A DNA stretch of 64,000 nucleotides, taken from Actinocorallia populi (GTDB taxonomy: Bacteria; Actinomycetota; Actinomycetes; Streptosporangiales; Streptosporangiaceae). The notes beneath the pieces were generated by a model that worked only from the letters and a program-made list of their open reading frames with translations, ran no database searches and was not told the origin of the DNA. Shown piece by piece: positions 7,716 to 17,131 of the stretch; positions within the stretch are counted from its first letter, which is position 1; each line of letters begins with the position of its first letter. A program made the translations under genes and the position numbers. The stretch spans positions 372,001 to 436,000 of the forward strand of contig NZ_PVZV01000001.1 in the NCBI RefSeq assembly GCF_002995495.1, read 5' to 3'.

Positions 7716-10700
7716 ACCGAGAACCCGCGGCGGCGTCGACGCCGTCGCCATCGTGGCCATGGGCTGCAGGTACCCCGGGGGTGTCCGCTCCCCGGCGGAC
7801 CTGTGGCGCCTCGTGGCCGAAGGCACGGACGCGACGTCCGAGTTCCCGGACAACCGGGGGTGGGACCTTCCGGAGGGCATGTCCAGCACCACCCGCGGCG
7901 GCTTCCTGCACGACGCCGACCTGTTCGACGCCAAGTTCTTCGGCATCTCCCCGCGTGAGAGCGAAGGCATGGACCCGCAGCAGCGGGTGCTCATGGAGGT
8001 CGCCTGGGAGACGTTCGAGCGGGCCGGCCTGGAGCGGGCGGGCCTGTCCGAGAGCAACACGGGGGTCTTCGTGGGCGCGATGGCCCAGGAGTACGGGCCC
8101 CGCATGTACGAGGAGCACCGCGCGGGCGGCCACCGGCTGACCGGCAGCACCCCCAGCGTGGCGTCCGGCCGCATCGCCTACCACTGGGGCCTGCGCGGAC
8201 CGGCCGTCACCGTGGACACGGCCTGCTCGGCCTCGCTCGTGGCCGTGCACCTGGCCGTCCGGTCCCTGCTGGACGGCGAATGCGACATGGCCCTCGCGGG
8301 CGGCGTCGCGCTGATGCCGACGCCGGGCATCTTCGTCGACTTCTCCCGGCAGGGCGGCCTGTCGGCCGACGGCCGCTGCCACTCCTTCTCCGACGACGCC
8401 TGCGGCACCGCCTGGGCCGAAGGAGCGGGCCTGCTGCTCCTCGAACGCGAAGAGGACGCCAAGGCGAAGGGCCACCGGATCCTGGCGCTGATCCGGGGCA
8501 GTGCCGTCAACTCCGACGGCGCCAGCAACGGCCTCACCGCGCCGAGCAGGCCGGCGCAGGAGGACGTCATCCGCCGCGCGCTGCGCAGGGCCGGGCTCGG
8601 CCCGCACGACGTGGACGCGGTCGAGGCGCACGGCACCGGCACCGAGCTGGGCGACCCGATCGAGGCCCGTGCCCTCGCCGAGGTCTACGGCAAGGGCCGC
8701 GACCCGCGGCGCCCCCTCTACCTGGGTTCCTTCAAGTCCAACATCGGGCACGCCCAGGCCGCGGCCGGAGTCGCCGGTGTGATCAAACTGGTGGAGGCGC
8801 TGCGGGCGGGCGTCCTGCCCAGGACCCTCAACGTCACCGAACCGACCCGGCACGTCGACTGGCGGGGCGGCAACCTCGCCCTGCTCACCGAGGCCCGGGA
8901 GTGGCCGCGGGGTGAGCGGCCGCGCCGTGCGGGCGTGTCGTCCTTCGGCATCAGCGGCACCAACGCGCACGTCGTGCTGGAGGAGCCGCCGGCGCCGGTC
9001 GAGGCGCCGGCTCCGTCGGAGCCCGCGAAGGGGCCTTTCGTGTGGTCGGTGTCCGCACCGTCCGCCGAGGCGCTGAAGCTGCAGGCCAGGACGCTCGGCG
9101 AGCGCCTCGGGCCCGAGGACGCTCCGCAGGACGTGGCCGCCTCGCTGGCCCTGCGCAGCCGGTTCGCCCATCGCGGCACCGTCGTCGCCGACGACATCGA
9201 GGGGCTGCGCGCCGGGCTGGCCAAGCTGGCCTCCGGCTCCCCGGTGCCGACGGCGCCCGGCAGATACGTCTCGCCCACCGTGCTGCGCACGGAGTCCTGG
9301 CCCGACCCGACGGGACCGGTGTTCGTGTTCCCCGGACAGGGCTCGCAGTGGCGGGAGATGGGCCTCGCGCTGATGGAGCGGTCGAAGGCCTTCCGCGACG
9401 GCATGCGGGCGTGCGCGCGGGAGCTCGCGCCGCTGACCGGCCGGCGCCTCACCGACATGCTCAGGAGCGACGACCTCGACCGGGTCGACGTCGTCCAGCC
9501 CGCGATCTTCGCCGTGATGGTCTCGCTGGCCCGGCTGTGGGAGTCGGTCGGCGTGCGTCCGGCGGCCGTCGTCGGGGCGTCCCAGGGGGAGATCGCCGCC
9601 GCCCACATCGCGGGCGCGCTGAGCCTCGCCGACGCCTGCAAGGTGGTCGTCCTGCGCAGCAAGGCGCTCACCGAGCTGGCCGGCACGGGCGCGATGGCCT
9701 CGTTGCCGCTGGGCGTCGCGGAGACCCGCGCCCTCCTGGACCACGTCGACGGCGTCGGCGTCGCCGCCGTCAACGCGCCGACCGCCACCGTGGTCTCCGG
9801 AGGCGTCGAGGGCATCGCCGAGCTGATGGCCCTGTGCGAGAGCAGGGGCGTCGACGCCCGCCGGATCGAGGTGGACTACGCCTCGCACGGCCCGGCCGTC
9901 GACATGATCGAGGACACGGTACGCCGCGAGCTGGCGGACGTGACGCCGCTGGTGCCGTCCGTCCCGATGTACTCGACGCTGACCGGCTCGGTCATCGACA
10001 CCGCCGCCACGGACGGCGGCTACTGGTTCGACAACCTGCGCGACACCGTCCGGTTCGAGCCGGTCATCCGGCGGCTCGTGGAGCGGCGCCACCGGGTGTT
10101 CATCGAGGTCAGCCCGCATCCGGTGCTGACCTTCGGGGTCCAGGAGGTGTTGGACGAGTCCGGGGTCAAGGGCACCGTGCTCGGCTCGCTCCGGCGCGGC
10201 AGCGGCGGCCTCGCCCAGTTCCTGGCCAACGCCGCGGCCCTGCCCGACTCGGCGGGCCCGGTCGACCCCTCCCCGCTCCAGCCCGCGGGCAGGCGGATCG
10301 AGCTGCCGACCTACGCCTTCGACCGGACCCGCCACTGGGCCGCGCCGAAGGCCGGTGGGAGCGGCGGACCGGTGCGCGGCTTCGGCTGCGCGGCCACCGA
10401 CCTGCCGTCCGGCCAGACGGTCGTCACGGCGACGATCGACACGGCACGGCACTCCTGGATCACCGACCATGTCGTCCAGGACACCGTGCTGGTCCCGGCG
10501 ACCGCGTTCCTGTCGCTGCTCACCGAGGCGAGCGGCGGCAGGGCGATCACCGAGCTGACCCTCGGCGCCGCGCTGCCGCTGACCGGGGACGGCACCGCCG
10601 AGCTCCGCGTCATGATCGGCGAGGGCGGCACGGTGACCGTCTTCTCCCGGCAGCCGGACGGCTGGCTCGAGCACGCCTCCGGTGTCCTGGGCGACCCCGC

Positions 10701-13680
10701 CGCCGCGCCTCGGGCCCCGCAGTGGCCGCCCGCCGACGCCTCCCCGGTCGACCTCACCCGGGTCTACGCGGACCTGGCGGCGCGCGGCTACCACTACGGC
10801 CCGGCGTTCCAGGGGCTGCGGGCACTGTGGACCCGCGGCGACGAGGCCTTCGCCGAGGTGGCCCTGCCCGAGCGGGTCACGGGCGCCGGATCGTTCGCGA
10901 CCGCGCACCCCGCCCTGCTCGACGCCGCACTGCACGCGGCCGTGGTCCGCAACGGCGGCGGCCTCGCCGTGCCGTTCGCCTGGCGCGATGTGACGCTGCC
11001 CGCCAGCTCCGCCAGGAGCCTGCGGGTGCACCTGGTCGCCCGAGACGGCGAGTACTCGGTGAACTGCTTCGACGACGAAGGCGGGTTCGCCGGTTCTGCC
11101 GGCGGCCTCGGACTCCGGCCGATCGGGTCCGGTGACGAGGGCGCCGTCCTCGAACTCGCCTGGACGCCGGTGACCGGCCAGGAGACCCGCAAGGTCGAAT
11201 GGGCCAGGCTCGACTTCCCCGACCTCGACGCGGTCCCGTACCCGATCCCGCGGACCGTCGTGGTCGCCCTCGCCCCGAACGGGGGCGACGTCCCCGCCGA
11301 GGCCGACGAGCTGGCGATCACCGCGACCGGCCTGATCCAGGGCTGGCTGGCCGACCGCCGCTTCGGCTCGTCCCGGCTGGCGTTCGTCACCAGGGGCGCG
11401 CTCGCCGCGACCGAGCGGGAACCGGTGCGCTGCCTGGCCTCGTCCGTCGTGACCGGCCTGGTGCGCGCCGCGCAGTCCGAGCACCCCGACACCTTCCTGC
11501 TCGTCGACCTCGACGACGACCCCGCCTCGGGCAAGGCCCTCGGGCAGGCGCTGGCCTGCGGCGAACCCGAGGTCGCCGTCCGCGGCGGCGAGCTGCTGCG
11601 GCCGCGCCTGCGCGCCGCGAAGGACGACGGCCTGCTCGCCCCGCCGCAGGGCGCGTGGCGGCTGGACGTCACCCGACGGGGCACCCTCGACGACCTCGCA
11701 CTGATCCCGCACCCGGAAGCGGAGGCCGCACTCGGGCCGCGCGAGGTGCGGCTCGAAGTACGGGCCGCGGGCCTCAACTTCCGGGACGTCACCGTCGGCC
11801 TCGGCCTGGTGCCCACCGAGAGGTTCATGGGCAGCGAGGGCTCCGGCGTGGTGCTCGAGGTCGGATCCGAGGTCACCGGGTTCGTGCCCGGCGACAAGGT
11901 GTTCGGCATGTTCGACCGCTCGCTCGGTCCGGTCGCCGTGGCCGACGAACGCATGATCCGGCCGCTGCCCGGCGACTGGAGCCACGCCGAGGCCGCCACG
12001 ATCCCGATCGTCTACATCACCGCCTACCAGTGCCTGGTGGACGTCGCGAACGTCCAGGCCGGGGAGTCGGTCCTGATCCACACCGCGACCGGCGGCGTGG
12101 GCCTGGCCGCGATCCAGCTGGCCCGCCACCTCGGCGCGGACGTGTTCGCCACGGCCGGACCGGCCAAGCAGCCGCTGCTCCGCGCCATGGGCGTCCCGGC
12201 GGATCACATCGCGTCCTCCCGGGAGCTGGCCTTCGCCGGCGAGTTCCGCGCCGCCACCGGCGGCCGGGGCGTGGACGTGGTGCTGAACTCGCTGGCCAAC
12301 CAGGCGATCGACGACTCGCTCGCGCTGCTCGCCCCCGGCGGCAGGTTCGCCGAGATGGGCAAGACCGACCTGCGGGACAAGGCCGTGACCGAGGCCGAGC
12401 ACCCCGGGATCACCTACGAGGCCTACAACATCTACGGCCAGACCCCGGAGCGCATCGGCCAGGTCCTGGACGCGCTGGTCGCGCTGTTCGCGGCCGGCGC
12501 GCTCAGCCACATACCGGTCCGGACCTGGGACGTGCGCCACGGCCGGGTTCCGCTGCGCATGCTCAGCCGGGCCAAGCACCGCGGCAAGCTCGTGCTCACC
12601 ATGCCGCGGGCCTTCGACCCCGGGCGTCCCGCGCTGATCACCGGTGGCACCGGCGGGCTCGGCGCCCGCCTGGCCAGGCACCTGGTGGCCGCCCACGGCG
12701 CGAGCAGCCTGCTGCTGCTCAGCCGGCAGGGCCCGCAGGCGCCGGGCGCGCGGGAGCTGAAGGCGGAGCTGGAGGACCTCGGCGCCACGGTGGCGGTGCT
12801 CGCCTGCGACGCGGGCGACGAGAGCGCGATCGCCAAGGTGGTGGTCGAGTACGCGCCCGGCAGCGTCTTCCACACCGCGGGCGTGCTCGACGACGCCATG
12901 ATCGACCGCCTCACCCCGGCGCAGGTGCGGGCGGTGACGCGGCCCAAGGTCGCCGCCGCCTGGAACCTGCACAGGCTCACGCTGGATCTCGACCTGTCGG
13001 CCTTCGTGCTGTTCTCGTCGGCGATCAGCCTGGTCGGCGGGCCCGGCCAGGCGAACTACGCGGCCGCCAACGCCTTCCTCAACTCGCTCGCCCAGCAGCG
13101 GCGGGCTCAGGGCCTGGAGGCGACGGCGCTGGCCTGGGGCCTGTGGGGGGAGGCGACCGGCATGACCGGCCACCTGTCCGAGTCCGACCACGCCGCGCTC
13201 GCCCGGATCGGACTCGCGCCCCTGCGGACGCGGGACGGGTTCCGCCTCCTGGACGAGGCCCTCCGCTCCGCCTCGTCGCTGCTGGTCCCGATGAGGACCG
13301 ACCTCGCCGGAGTGAGCCCGGGCAGCCGTGCGGCGACGCTCTTCGACGGGCTGGACGGCTCCGGCGCCGGGGTCGCGAAGACCGCCGGGGCGCCGTCCTC
13401 CAGCGGCGCCCGGAAGCAGGACGGCGGCGAGCACACCCCCGCGAGTCTGCTCTCGCTGGTACGCACCCAGGCCGCCGAGGTCCTCGGCCACACCGACGCC
13501 GCCGTGATCGGGCCGGAAGAGGTGTTCAAGGAGCTCGGATTCGACTCTCTCCTGAGCGTCGACCTGCGTAACCGGCTCAACGCCGCGACAGGGCTCCGCC
13601 TGCCCGCGGGCGCGGCGCTCGACCATCCGACACCGCGACTCCTCGTCGAGTTCATGCTCACCAGATTGGACGGCTCGTGA
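7705..13680 (+). CDS. Type I PKS module KS-AT-DH-ER-KR-ACP (fully reducing)
   Basis: 1991 residues. KS with Cys174 in VDTACSASL; AT (about 535-830) with Ser626 in GASQGE, where the usual His beside the Ser is Ala, and YASH at 725-728, the methylmalonyl signature; DH with His922 in HVVQDTVLVP (Gly of HxxxGxxxxP is Asp) and Asp1073 in LLDAALHA; ER with TATGGVGLAAIQLA near 1460; KR from about 1640 with TGGTGGLG and the LDD motif of B-type reductases; ACP Ser1948 in LGFDSLLSV. No docking helices or thioesterase are evident. Used once after the KSQ loader it would make a fully reduced alpha-methyl acyl chain for the type II PKS; iterative use cannot be excluded. Confidence 0.93.
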   Translation: MTGEPRTRGGVDAVAIVAMGCRYPGGVRSPADLWRLVAEGTDATSEFPDNRGWDLPEGMSSTTRGGFLHDADLFDAKFFGISPRESEGMDPQQRVLMEVAWETFERAGLERAGLSESNTGVFVGAMAQEYGPRMYEEHRAGGHRLTGSTPSVASGRIAYHWGLRGPAVTVDTACSASLVAVHLAVRSLLDGECDMALAGGVALMPTPGIFVDFSRQGGLSADGRCHSFSDDACGTAWAEGAGLLLLEREEDAKAKGHRILALIRGSAVNSDGASNGLTAPSRPAQEDVIRRALRRAGLGPHDVDAVEAHGTGTELGDPIEARALAEVYGKGRDPRRPLYLGSFKSNIGHAQAAAGVAGVIKLVEALRAGVLPRTLNVTEPTRHVDWRGGNLALLTEAREWPRGERPRRAGVSSFGISGTNAHVVLEEPPAPVEAPAPSEPAKGPFVWSVSAPSAEALKLQARTLGERLGPEDAPQDVAASLALRSRFAHRGTVVADDIEGLRAGLAKLASGSPVPTAPGRYVSPTVLRTESWPDPTGPVFVFPGQGSQWREMGLALMERSKAFRDGMRACARELAPLTGRRLTDMLRSDDLDRVDVVQPAIFAVMVSLARLWESVGVRPAAVVGASQGEIAAAHIAGALSLADACKVVVLRSKALTELAGTGAMASLPLGVAETRALLDHVDGVGVAAVNAPTATVVSGGVEGIAELMALCESRGVDARRIEVDYASHGPAVDMIEDTVRRELADVTPLVPSVPMYSTLTGSVIDTAATDGGYWFDNLRDTVRFEPVIRRLVERRHRVFIEVSPHPVLTFGVQEVLDESGVKGTVLGSLRRGSGGLAQFLANAAALPDSAGPVDPSPLQPAGRRIELPTYAFDRTRHWAAPKAGGSGGPVRGFGCAATDLPSGQTVVTATIDTARHSWITDHVVQDTVLVPATAFLSLLTEASGGRAITELTLGAALPLTGDGTAELRVMIGEGGTVTVFSRQPDGWLEHASGVLGDPAAAPRAPQWPPADASPVDLTRVYADLAARGYHYGPAFQGLRALWTRGDEAFAEVALPERVTGAGSFATAHPALLDAALHAAVVRNGGGLAVPFAWRDVTLPASSARSLRVHLVARDGEYSVNCFDDEGGFAGSAGGLGLRPIGSGDEGAVLELAWTPVTGQETRKVEWARLDFPDLDAVPYPIPRTVVVALAPNGGDVPAEADELAITATGLIQGWLADRRFGSSRLAFVTRGALAATEREPVRCLASSVVTGLVRAAQSEHPDTFLLVDLDDDPASGKALGQALACGEPEVAVRGGELLRPRLRAAKDDGLLAPPQGAWRLDVTRRGTLDDLALIPHPEAEAALGPREVRLEVRAAGLNFRDVTVGLGLVPTERFMGSEGSGVVLEVGSEVTGFVPGDKVFGMFDRSLGPVAVADERMIRPLPGDWSHAEAATIPIVYITAYQCLVDVANVQAGESVLIHTATGGVGLAAIQLARHLGADVFATAGPAKQPLLRAMGVPADHIASSRELAFAGEFRAATGGRGVDVVLNSLANQAIDDSLALLAPGGRFAEMGKTDLRDKAVTEAEHPGITYEAYNIYGQTPERIGQVLDALVALFAAGALSHIPVRTWDVRHGRVPLRMLSRAKHRGKLVLTMPRAFDPGRPALITGGTGGLGARLARHLVAAHGASSLLLLSRQGPQAPGARELKAELEDLGATVAVLACDAGDESAIAKVVVEYAPGSVFHTAGVLDDAMIDRLTPAQVRAVTRPKVAAAWNLHRLTLDLDLSAFVLFSSAISLVGGPGQANYAAANAFLNSLAQQRRAQGLEATALAWGLWGEATGMTGHLSESDHAALARIGLAPLRTRDGFRLLDEALRSASSLLVPMRTDLAGVSPGSRAATLFDGLDGSGAGVAKTAGAPSSSGARKQDGGEHTPASLLSLVRTQAAEVLGHTDAAVIGPEEVFKELGFDSLLSVDLRNRLNAATGLRLPAGAALDHPTPRLLVEFMLTRLDGS

Positions 13681-14615
13681 AGAACACCGAAGTGACACAC
13701 AGGATCGACGTGGAGGCGTCCGCCGAGGCCGTCTACCGCATCGTGTCGGACGTCGAGCTCTGGCCGCTGTACTTCCCGCCCACGATCCGCGCGGAGCGGG
13801 TCGAACGGTTCGGCTCCGAAGAGCGCATCCAGCTCTGGGCGATGGCCAACGGCGAACTGAGGACCTGGCAGTCGAAGCGCTGGCTGTACCCGCAGCAGTA
13901 CCACATCACCTTCGAGCAGGCCCTGCCCTCGGCGCCGGTCGCCCTCATGGGCGGCGCCTGGTGGATCGACCAGAACGACGACGGCACCTGCTCGGTCCGG
14001 CTGGACCACTACTACCGTGCCGTCGACGACGACCCCGCAGTGCTCGAGTTCATCGCGCGGGCCATCGACGCCAACAGCAGGTCCGAGCTGGAGCACCTCA
14101 AGAGGGCCGCCGAGCGCGCCCTGCGGGAGCCGGAGTTCTCCGTCGACTTCTCCGACGTCGAGACCATCAGGGGTTCGATGGAGGAGGCCTACGACTACAT
14201 CTACGACGTGGCCAGATGGCCGGAGCGGGTGCCGCACGTGGCCCGTCTCGAGGTCACGGAGAACGAGCCCGGCCTGCAGTACATGTCGATGGACACCCGC
14301 TCTCCCGATGGTTCGGTGCACACGACGGTCTCCGGACGGGTCTGCGACCCCAAGGGGCTCATCGTCTACAAGCAGACCGTCCTGCCGGACGCGTTCCTCG
14401 CGCACACCGGCGAGTGGCGCTTCGAGGAGAACGAGCCGGGCGTCATCACCGTGACCGGCCGGCACCGGGTGATCCTCGACCCGGACGGCCTCGCCAAGCT
14501 GCCCCGGCCGCCCGCATCGCCGGAAGCCGCGCGCCAGGCGGTCCGGCACGCGCTGGGCACCAACAGCCGCACCACCATGGCCCGCGCCAAGGAGTTCGTG
14601 GAGGCGAGGAAATGA
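13677..14615 (+). CDS. Didomain aromatase/cyclase (SRPBCC x2)
   Basis: 312 residues forming two START/Bet v1-like halves (about 1-150 and 151-300), the architecture of ActVII/Gris-type aromatase/cyclases that close and aromatise the first ring of C9-reduced polyketides. The N-terminal THRIDVEASAEAVY and the WWIDQNDDGTCSVRLDHYY region match this family. It pairs logically with the ActIII-like ketoreductase, since didomain ARO/CYCs usually act on reduced chains. The GTG start overlaps the PKS stop as GTGA and the stop overlaps the next gene as ATGA. Confidence 0.9.
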   Translation: MKNTEVTHRIDVEASAEAVYRIVSDVELWPLYFPPTIRAERVERFGSEERIQLWAMANGELRTWQSKRWLYPQQYHITFEQALPSAPVALMGGAWWIDQNDDGTCSVRLDHYYRAVDDDPAVLEFIARAIDANSRSELEHLKRAAERALREPEFSVDFSDVETIRGSMEEAYDYIYDVARWPERVPHVARLEVTENEPGLQYMSMDTRSPDGSVHTTVSGRVCDPKGLIVYKQTVLPDAFLAHTGEWRFEENEPGVITVTGRHRVILDPDGLAKLPRPPASPEAARQAVRHALGTNSRTTMARAKEFVEARK

Positions 14616-15766
14616 CCGGCGTGCTCGACCGGTTCAGGGCCTTCGCCCGGGCGGAGCTGACCGGCAAGTCCTCCTATTTCGACAGGCTTCCCGACCAGCC
14701 CACCGCCGAGTCGGCCAGGCTGCACGAGGCCGGGCTGGCCAACTGGTGGATCCCGGCCGAGCGCGGCGGGCTCGGGATCTCGCTCGAGGAGAGCATCGAC
14801 ATCGTCTCCGAGCTCTCCTACGCCGACGCCGGGTTCGCCTTCGGCTCGTTCCTGCCGATCCTCGGCACGACCATGCTCCAGCTGTACGGCTCGGAGCAGC
14901 TGGCCAAGACCTACTTGGGCGGCCTCGTCCAGGACGGCGGCGTCCTGGGCATCCTCGGCAGCGAGGAGGCCGCGGGAAGCGAGCTGGGACGCACGGCCAC
15001 CACGTACCGCTCCGTCGGCGGCGAGCTCGTCCTCAACGGCGAGAAGTACTTCTCCACCAACTCCGACGCGGCCGGCCTGCTGCTGGTCCTGGCCGCCTCG
15101 GCCGACGACGACGGCGACTACGCCGTCGTCGCGGTGCCGCGGGACACCCCCGGGGTCGAGATCGTCAAACGCTGGGACATGATCGGCGTCCGGGGATCGG
15201 GCACCTACCAGGTGAGCCTGCGGGACTGCGCGGTTCCCGGGGCCAACCGGCTGCGCGGCAACGGCCTGCGCAACCTCGAGATCGGGCTGAACGCCAGCCG
15301 CATCCTCATCGCGGCCACCGCGATCGGCGTGGCCCGCAGGATCCGCGACCTGGCGCTCGACTACGCGGCGGCCAAGCAGGTCAAGGGCGCGCCGCTGACC
15401 GACAACGCGGTGTTCGCCGCCAAGCTCGGGCAGATCGAGGTCGCCATCGACGTGATGCGCAACCAGTGCCGGGCCGCGGCGGCCGAGTTCGACGGGTACA
15501 TGGCCGAGCCCGACGCGGCCGCCGTCCTGACCCGGGTCGGCACGATGCGCTCGGCCCTCGCCGCGAAGATCTACTGCGGCCGGGCCGGCCACGAGGTCGG
15601 CGACGTCGGCTCCCAGCTGTTCGGCGGTCTCGGCTACACCCACGAGCACCCGATCGGCAAGCTCGTGCGGGACCTGCGCTACGTGAGCATCGTCGAAGGC
15701 GGTGACGACGTGCTGCGCGACCTCATCTACACCCGTTTCGTCCTGCCTCCCGCGAAACGCCGGTGA
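14612..15766 (+). CDS. Acyl-CoA (or acyl-ACP) dehydrogenase
   Basis: 384 residues with the three-domain acyl-CoA dehydrogenase fold: SEEAAGSE and FSTNSDAAG in the FAD-binding beta domain, QLFGGLGYTHEHPIGKLVRD in the C-terminal helical domain, and the catalytic Glu in the VEGGDD segment that replaces the usual YEGT. It therefore looks like a true alpha,beta-desaturase rather than a monooxygenase, in contrast to the acyl-CoA-dehydrogenase-fold protein at 221-1333. Translationally coupled to the priming PKS operon, it could introduce a double bond into the alkyl starter to give a 2-methyl-2-enoyl unit; that role is inferred. Confidence 0.8.
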   Translation: MTGVLDRFRAFARAELTGKSSYFDRLPDQPTAESARLHEAGLANWWIPAERGGLGISLEESIDIVSELSYADAGFAFGSFLPILGTTMLQLYGSEQLAKTYLGGLVQDGGVLGILGSEEAAGSELGRTATTYRSVGGELVLNGEKYFSTNSDAAGLLLVLAASADDDGDYAVVAVPRDTPGVEIVKRWDMIGVRGSGTYQVSLRDCAVPGANRLRGNGLRNLEIGLNASRILIAATAIGVARRIRDLALDYAAAKQVKGAPLTDNAVFAAKLGQIEVAIDVMRNQCRAAAAEFDGYMAEPDAAAVLTRVGTMRSALAAKIYCGRAGHEVGDVGSQLFGGLGYTHEHPIGKLVRDLRYVSIVEGGDDVLRDLIYTRFVLPPAKRR

Positions 15767-15798
15767 AACCGGCGCGCCTGAGGCGACACGACGGCAAA

Positions 15799-15841
15799 TC
15801 AAGTCCACTTCAAGCGACATCGTCCACATTCGCCATAGCTG
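15799..15841 (+). promoter_or_regulatory. Candidate SARP box and -10 upstream of KSalpha
   Basis: TCAAGTC (15799) and TCAAGCG (15810) are near-identical heptads 11 bases apart; a third position at 15821 (CGTCCAC) ends 8 bases before a TAGCTG -10-like hexamer at 15836. The 11-base period and 8-base gap to -10 match known SARP-regulated promoters. Confidence 0.55.
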
Positions 15842-15868
15842 AGGACTCATGGATTGGGAGGGACAGCG

Positions 15869-17125
15869 ATGTCTCGTCGAGCAGTCATCACCGGGATCGG
15901 CGTTCTCTCGCCAGGTGCCATCGGGATCAAGGACTACTGGACCCTGCTCTCCGAGGGGAGAACCGCGACGAGGAGCATCACCCATTTCGACGCGACCCCG
16001 TTCCGGTCGCGGATCGCGGCCGAGGTCGACTTCGACCCGATCGAGGAGGGATTGTCCCGGCAGGACGTCCGGCGGCTGGACCGCGCGGCGCAGTTCGCCG
16101 TCGTCGCGGGCAGGGAGGCGGTGGAGGGGTCGGGCATCGACTTCGACAGGGTCGACCCGACGCGCGTCGGGGTGGCGCTCGGTTGCGCCATCGGCTGCAC
16201 GACCAGCCTCGAGGAGGAGTTCTCCATCGGCAGCGACGGCGGGAAGCTCTGGGAGATCGACCAGAGCTACACCACCCCGCACCTGTACGACTACGTGAAC
16301 CCCAGTTCACTGGCGTGCGAGCTGGCCTGGACGGTCGGCGCCGAGGGGCCGACCACGGTGGTCTCCACCGGCTGCACCTCGGGCATCGACTCGGTGGGTT
16401 ACGCGGCCCGCCTGATCGAGGAGGGCAGTGCGGACATCGTGGTGAGCGGCGCCACCGAGGCACCGCTGTCCCCCATCACCGTCGTCTGCTTCGACGTGCT
16501 GCGGGCCAGCTCGGCCCGGAACGACGAGCCGGACACCGCCTGCCGCCCGTTCGACCGGACCCGGGACGGCCTGGTCCTCGGCGAGGGCTCGGCGATCCTG
16601 ATCGTCGAGGAGCTGCAGCACGCCAGGGCCCGCGGCGCCAGGATCTACGGCGAGATCTCCGGTTACGCGACCCGCTGCAACGCCTACCACATGACCGGTC
16701 TCCAGCCCGAGGGCAAGGAGATGTCCGAGGCGATCGACGTCGCGATGGACAAGGCCCGCGTGATAGCGCCCGACATCCACTACATCAACGCGCACGGGTC
16801 GGGCACCAAGCAGAACGACCTCCATGAGACCGGCGCCTTCAAGCGCAGCCTCGGCGAGCACGCCTACAGCACGCCGGTCAGCGGCTTCAAGTCGATGATC
16901 GGGCACTCGCTGGGCGCGATCGGCTCGCTGGAGATCGCCGGCTCCCTGCTGGCGATGAACGAGGGCATCGTCCCGCCCACGGCCAACCTGCACGAGCCGG
17001 ACCCCCTCTGCGACCTCGACTATGTCCCCCTTGTCGCGCGCGAGAAGCAGATGAGCTCCGTCCTGACGGTCGGCAGCGGCTTCGGCGGTTTCCAGAGCGC
17101 GATGATCCTGCGAGCGGTGAGGTAA
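15869..17125 (+). CDS. Type II PKS ketosynthase alpha (KSalpha)
   Basis: 418 residues with active-site Cys169 in STGCTSGIDSVG, HGSGTKQND and the GHSLGAIGS motif: a complete KSalpha that condenses malonyl-ACP units with the KSbeta partner. Start at 15869 is chosen because GGAGGG lies about 7 bases upstream; an in-frame TTG 15 bases earlier overlaps that site. It opens the KSalpha-KSbeta-AccB-AccE operon and has its own SARP-like promoter. The downstream neighbour starts after 6 bases. Confidence 0.96.
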   Translation: MSRRAVITGIGVLSPGAIGIKDYWTLLSEGRTATRSITHFDATPFRSRIAAEVDFDPIEEGLSRQDVRRLDRAAQFAVVAGREAVEGSGIDFDRVDPTRVGVALGCAIGCTTSLEEEFSIGSDGGKLWEIDQSYTTPHLYDYVNPSSLACELAWTVGAEGPTTVVSTGCTSGIDSVGYAARLIEEGSADIVVSGATEAPLSPITVVCFDVLRASSARNDEPDTACRPFDRTRDGLVLGEGSAILIVEELQHARARGARIYGEISGYATRCNAYHMTGLQPEGKEMSEAIDVAMDKARVIAPDIHYINAHGSGTKQNDLHETGAFKRSLGEHAYSTPVSGFKSMIGHSLGAIGSLEIAGSLLAMNEGIVPPTANLHEPDPLCDLDYVPLVAREKQMSSVLTVGSGFGGFQSAMILRAVR

Positions 17126-17131
17126 CGGCAC

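Noticed and set aside
4800-8174. A 1124-codon open frame on the minus strand opposite the loading PKS
   Set aside because: It is Arg/Gly/Pro/Asp-rich with no domain, mirrors the codon bias of the PKS and has no ribosome-binding site. It is an antisense shadow of high-GC coding DNA.
7666-13698. A 2010-codon open frame on the minus strand opposite the reducing PKS module
   Set aside because: Same composition artefact: the plus strand encodes a complete KS-AT-DH-ER-KR-ACP with all catalytic motifs.
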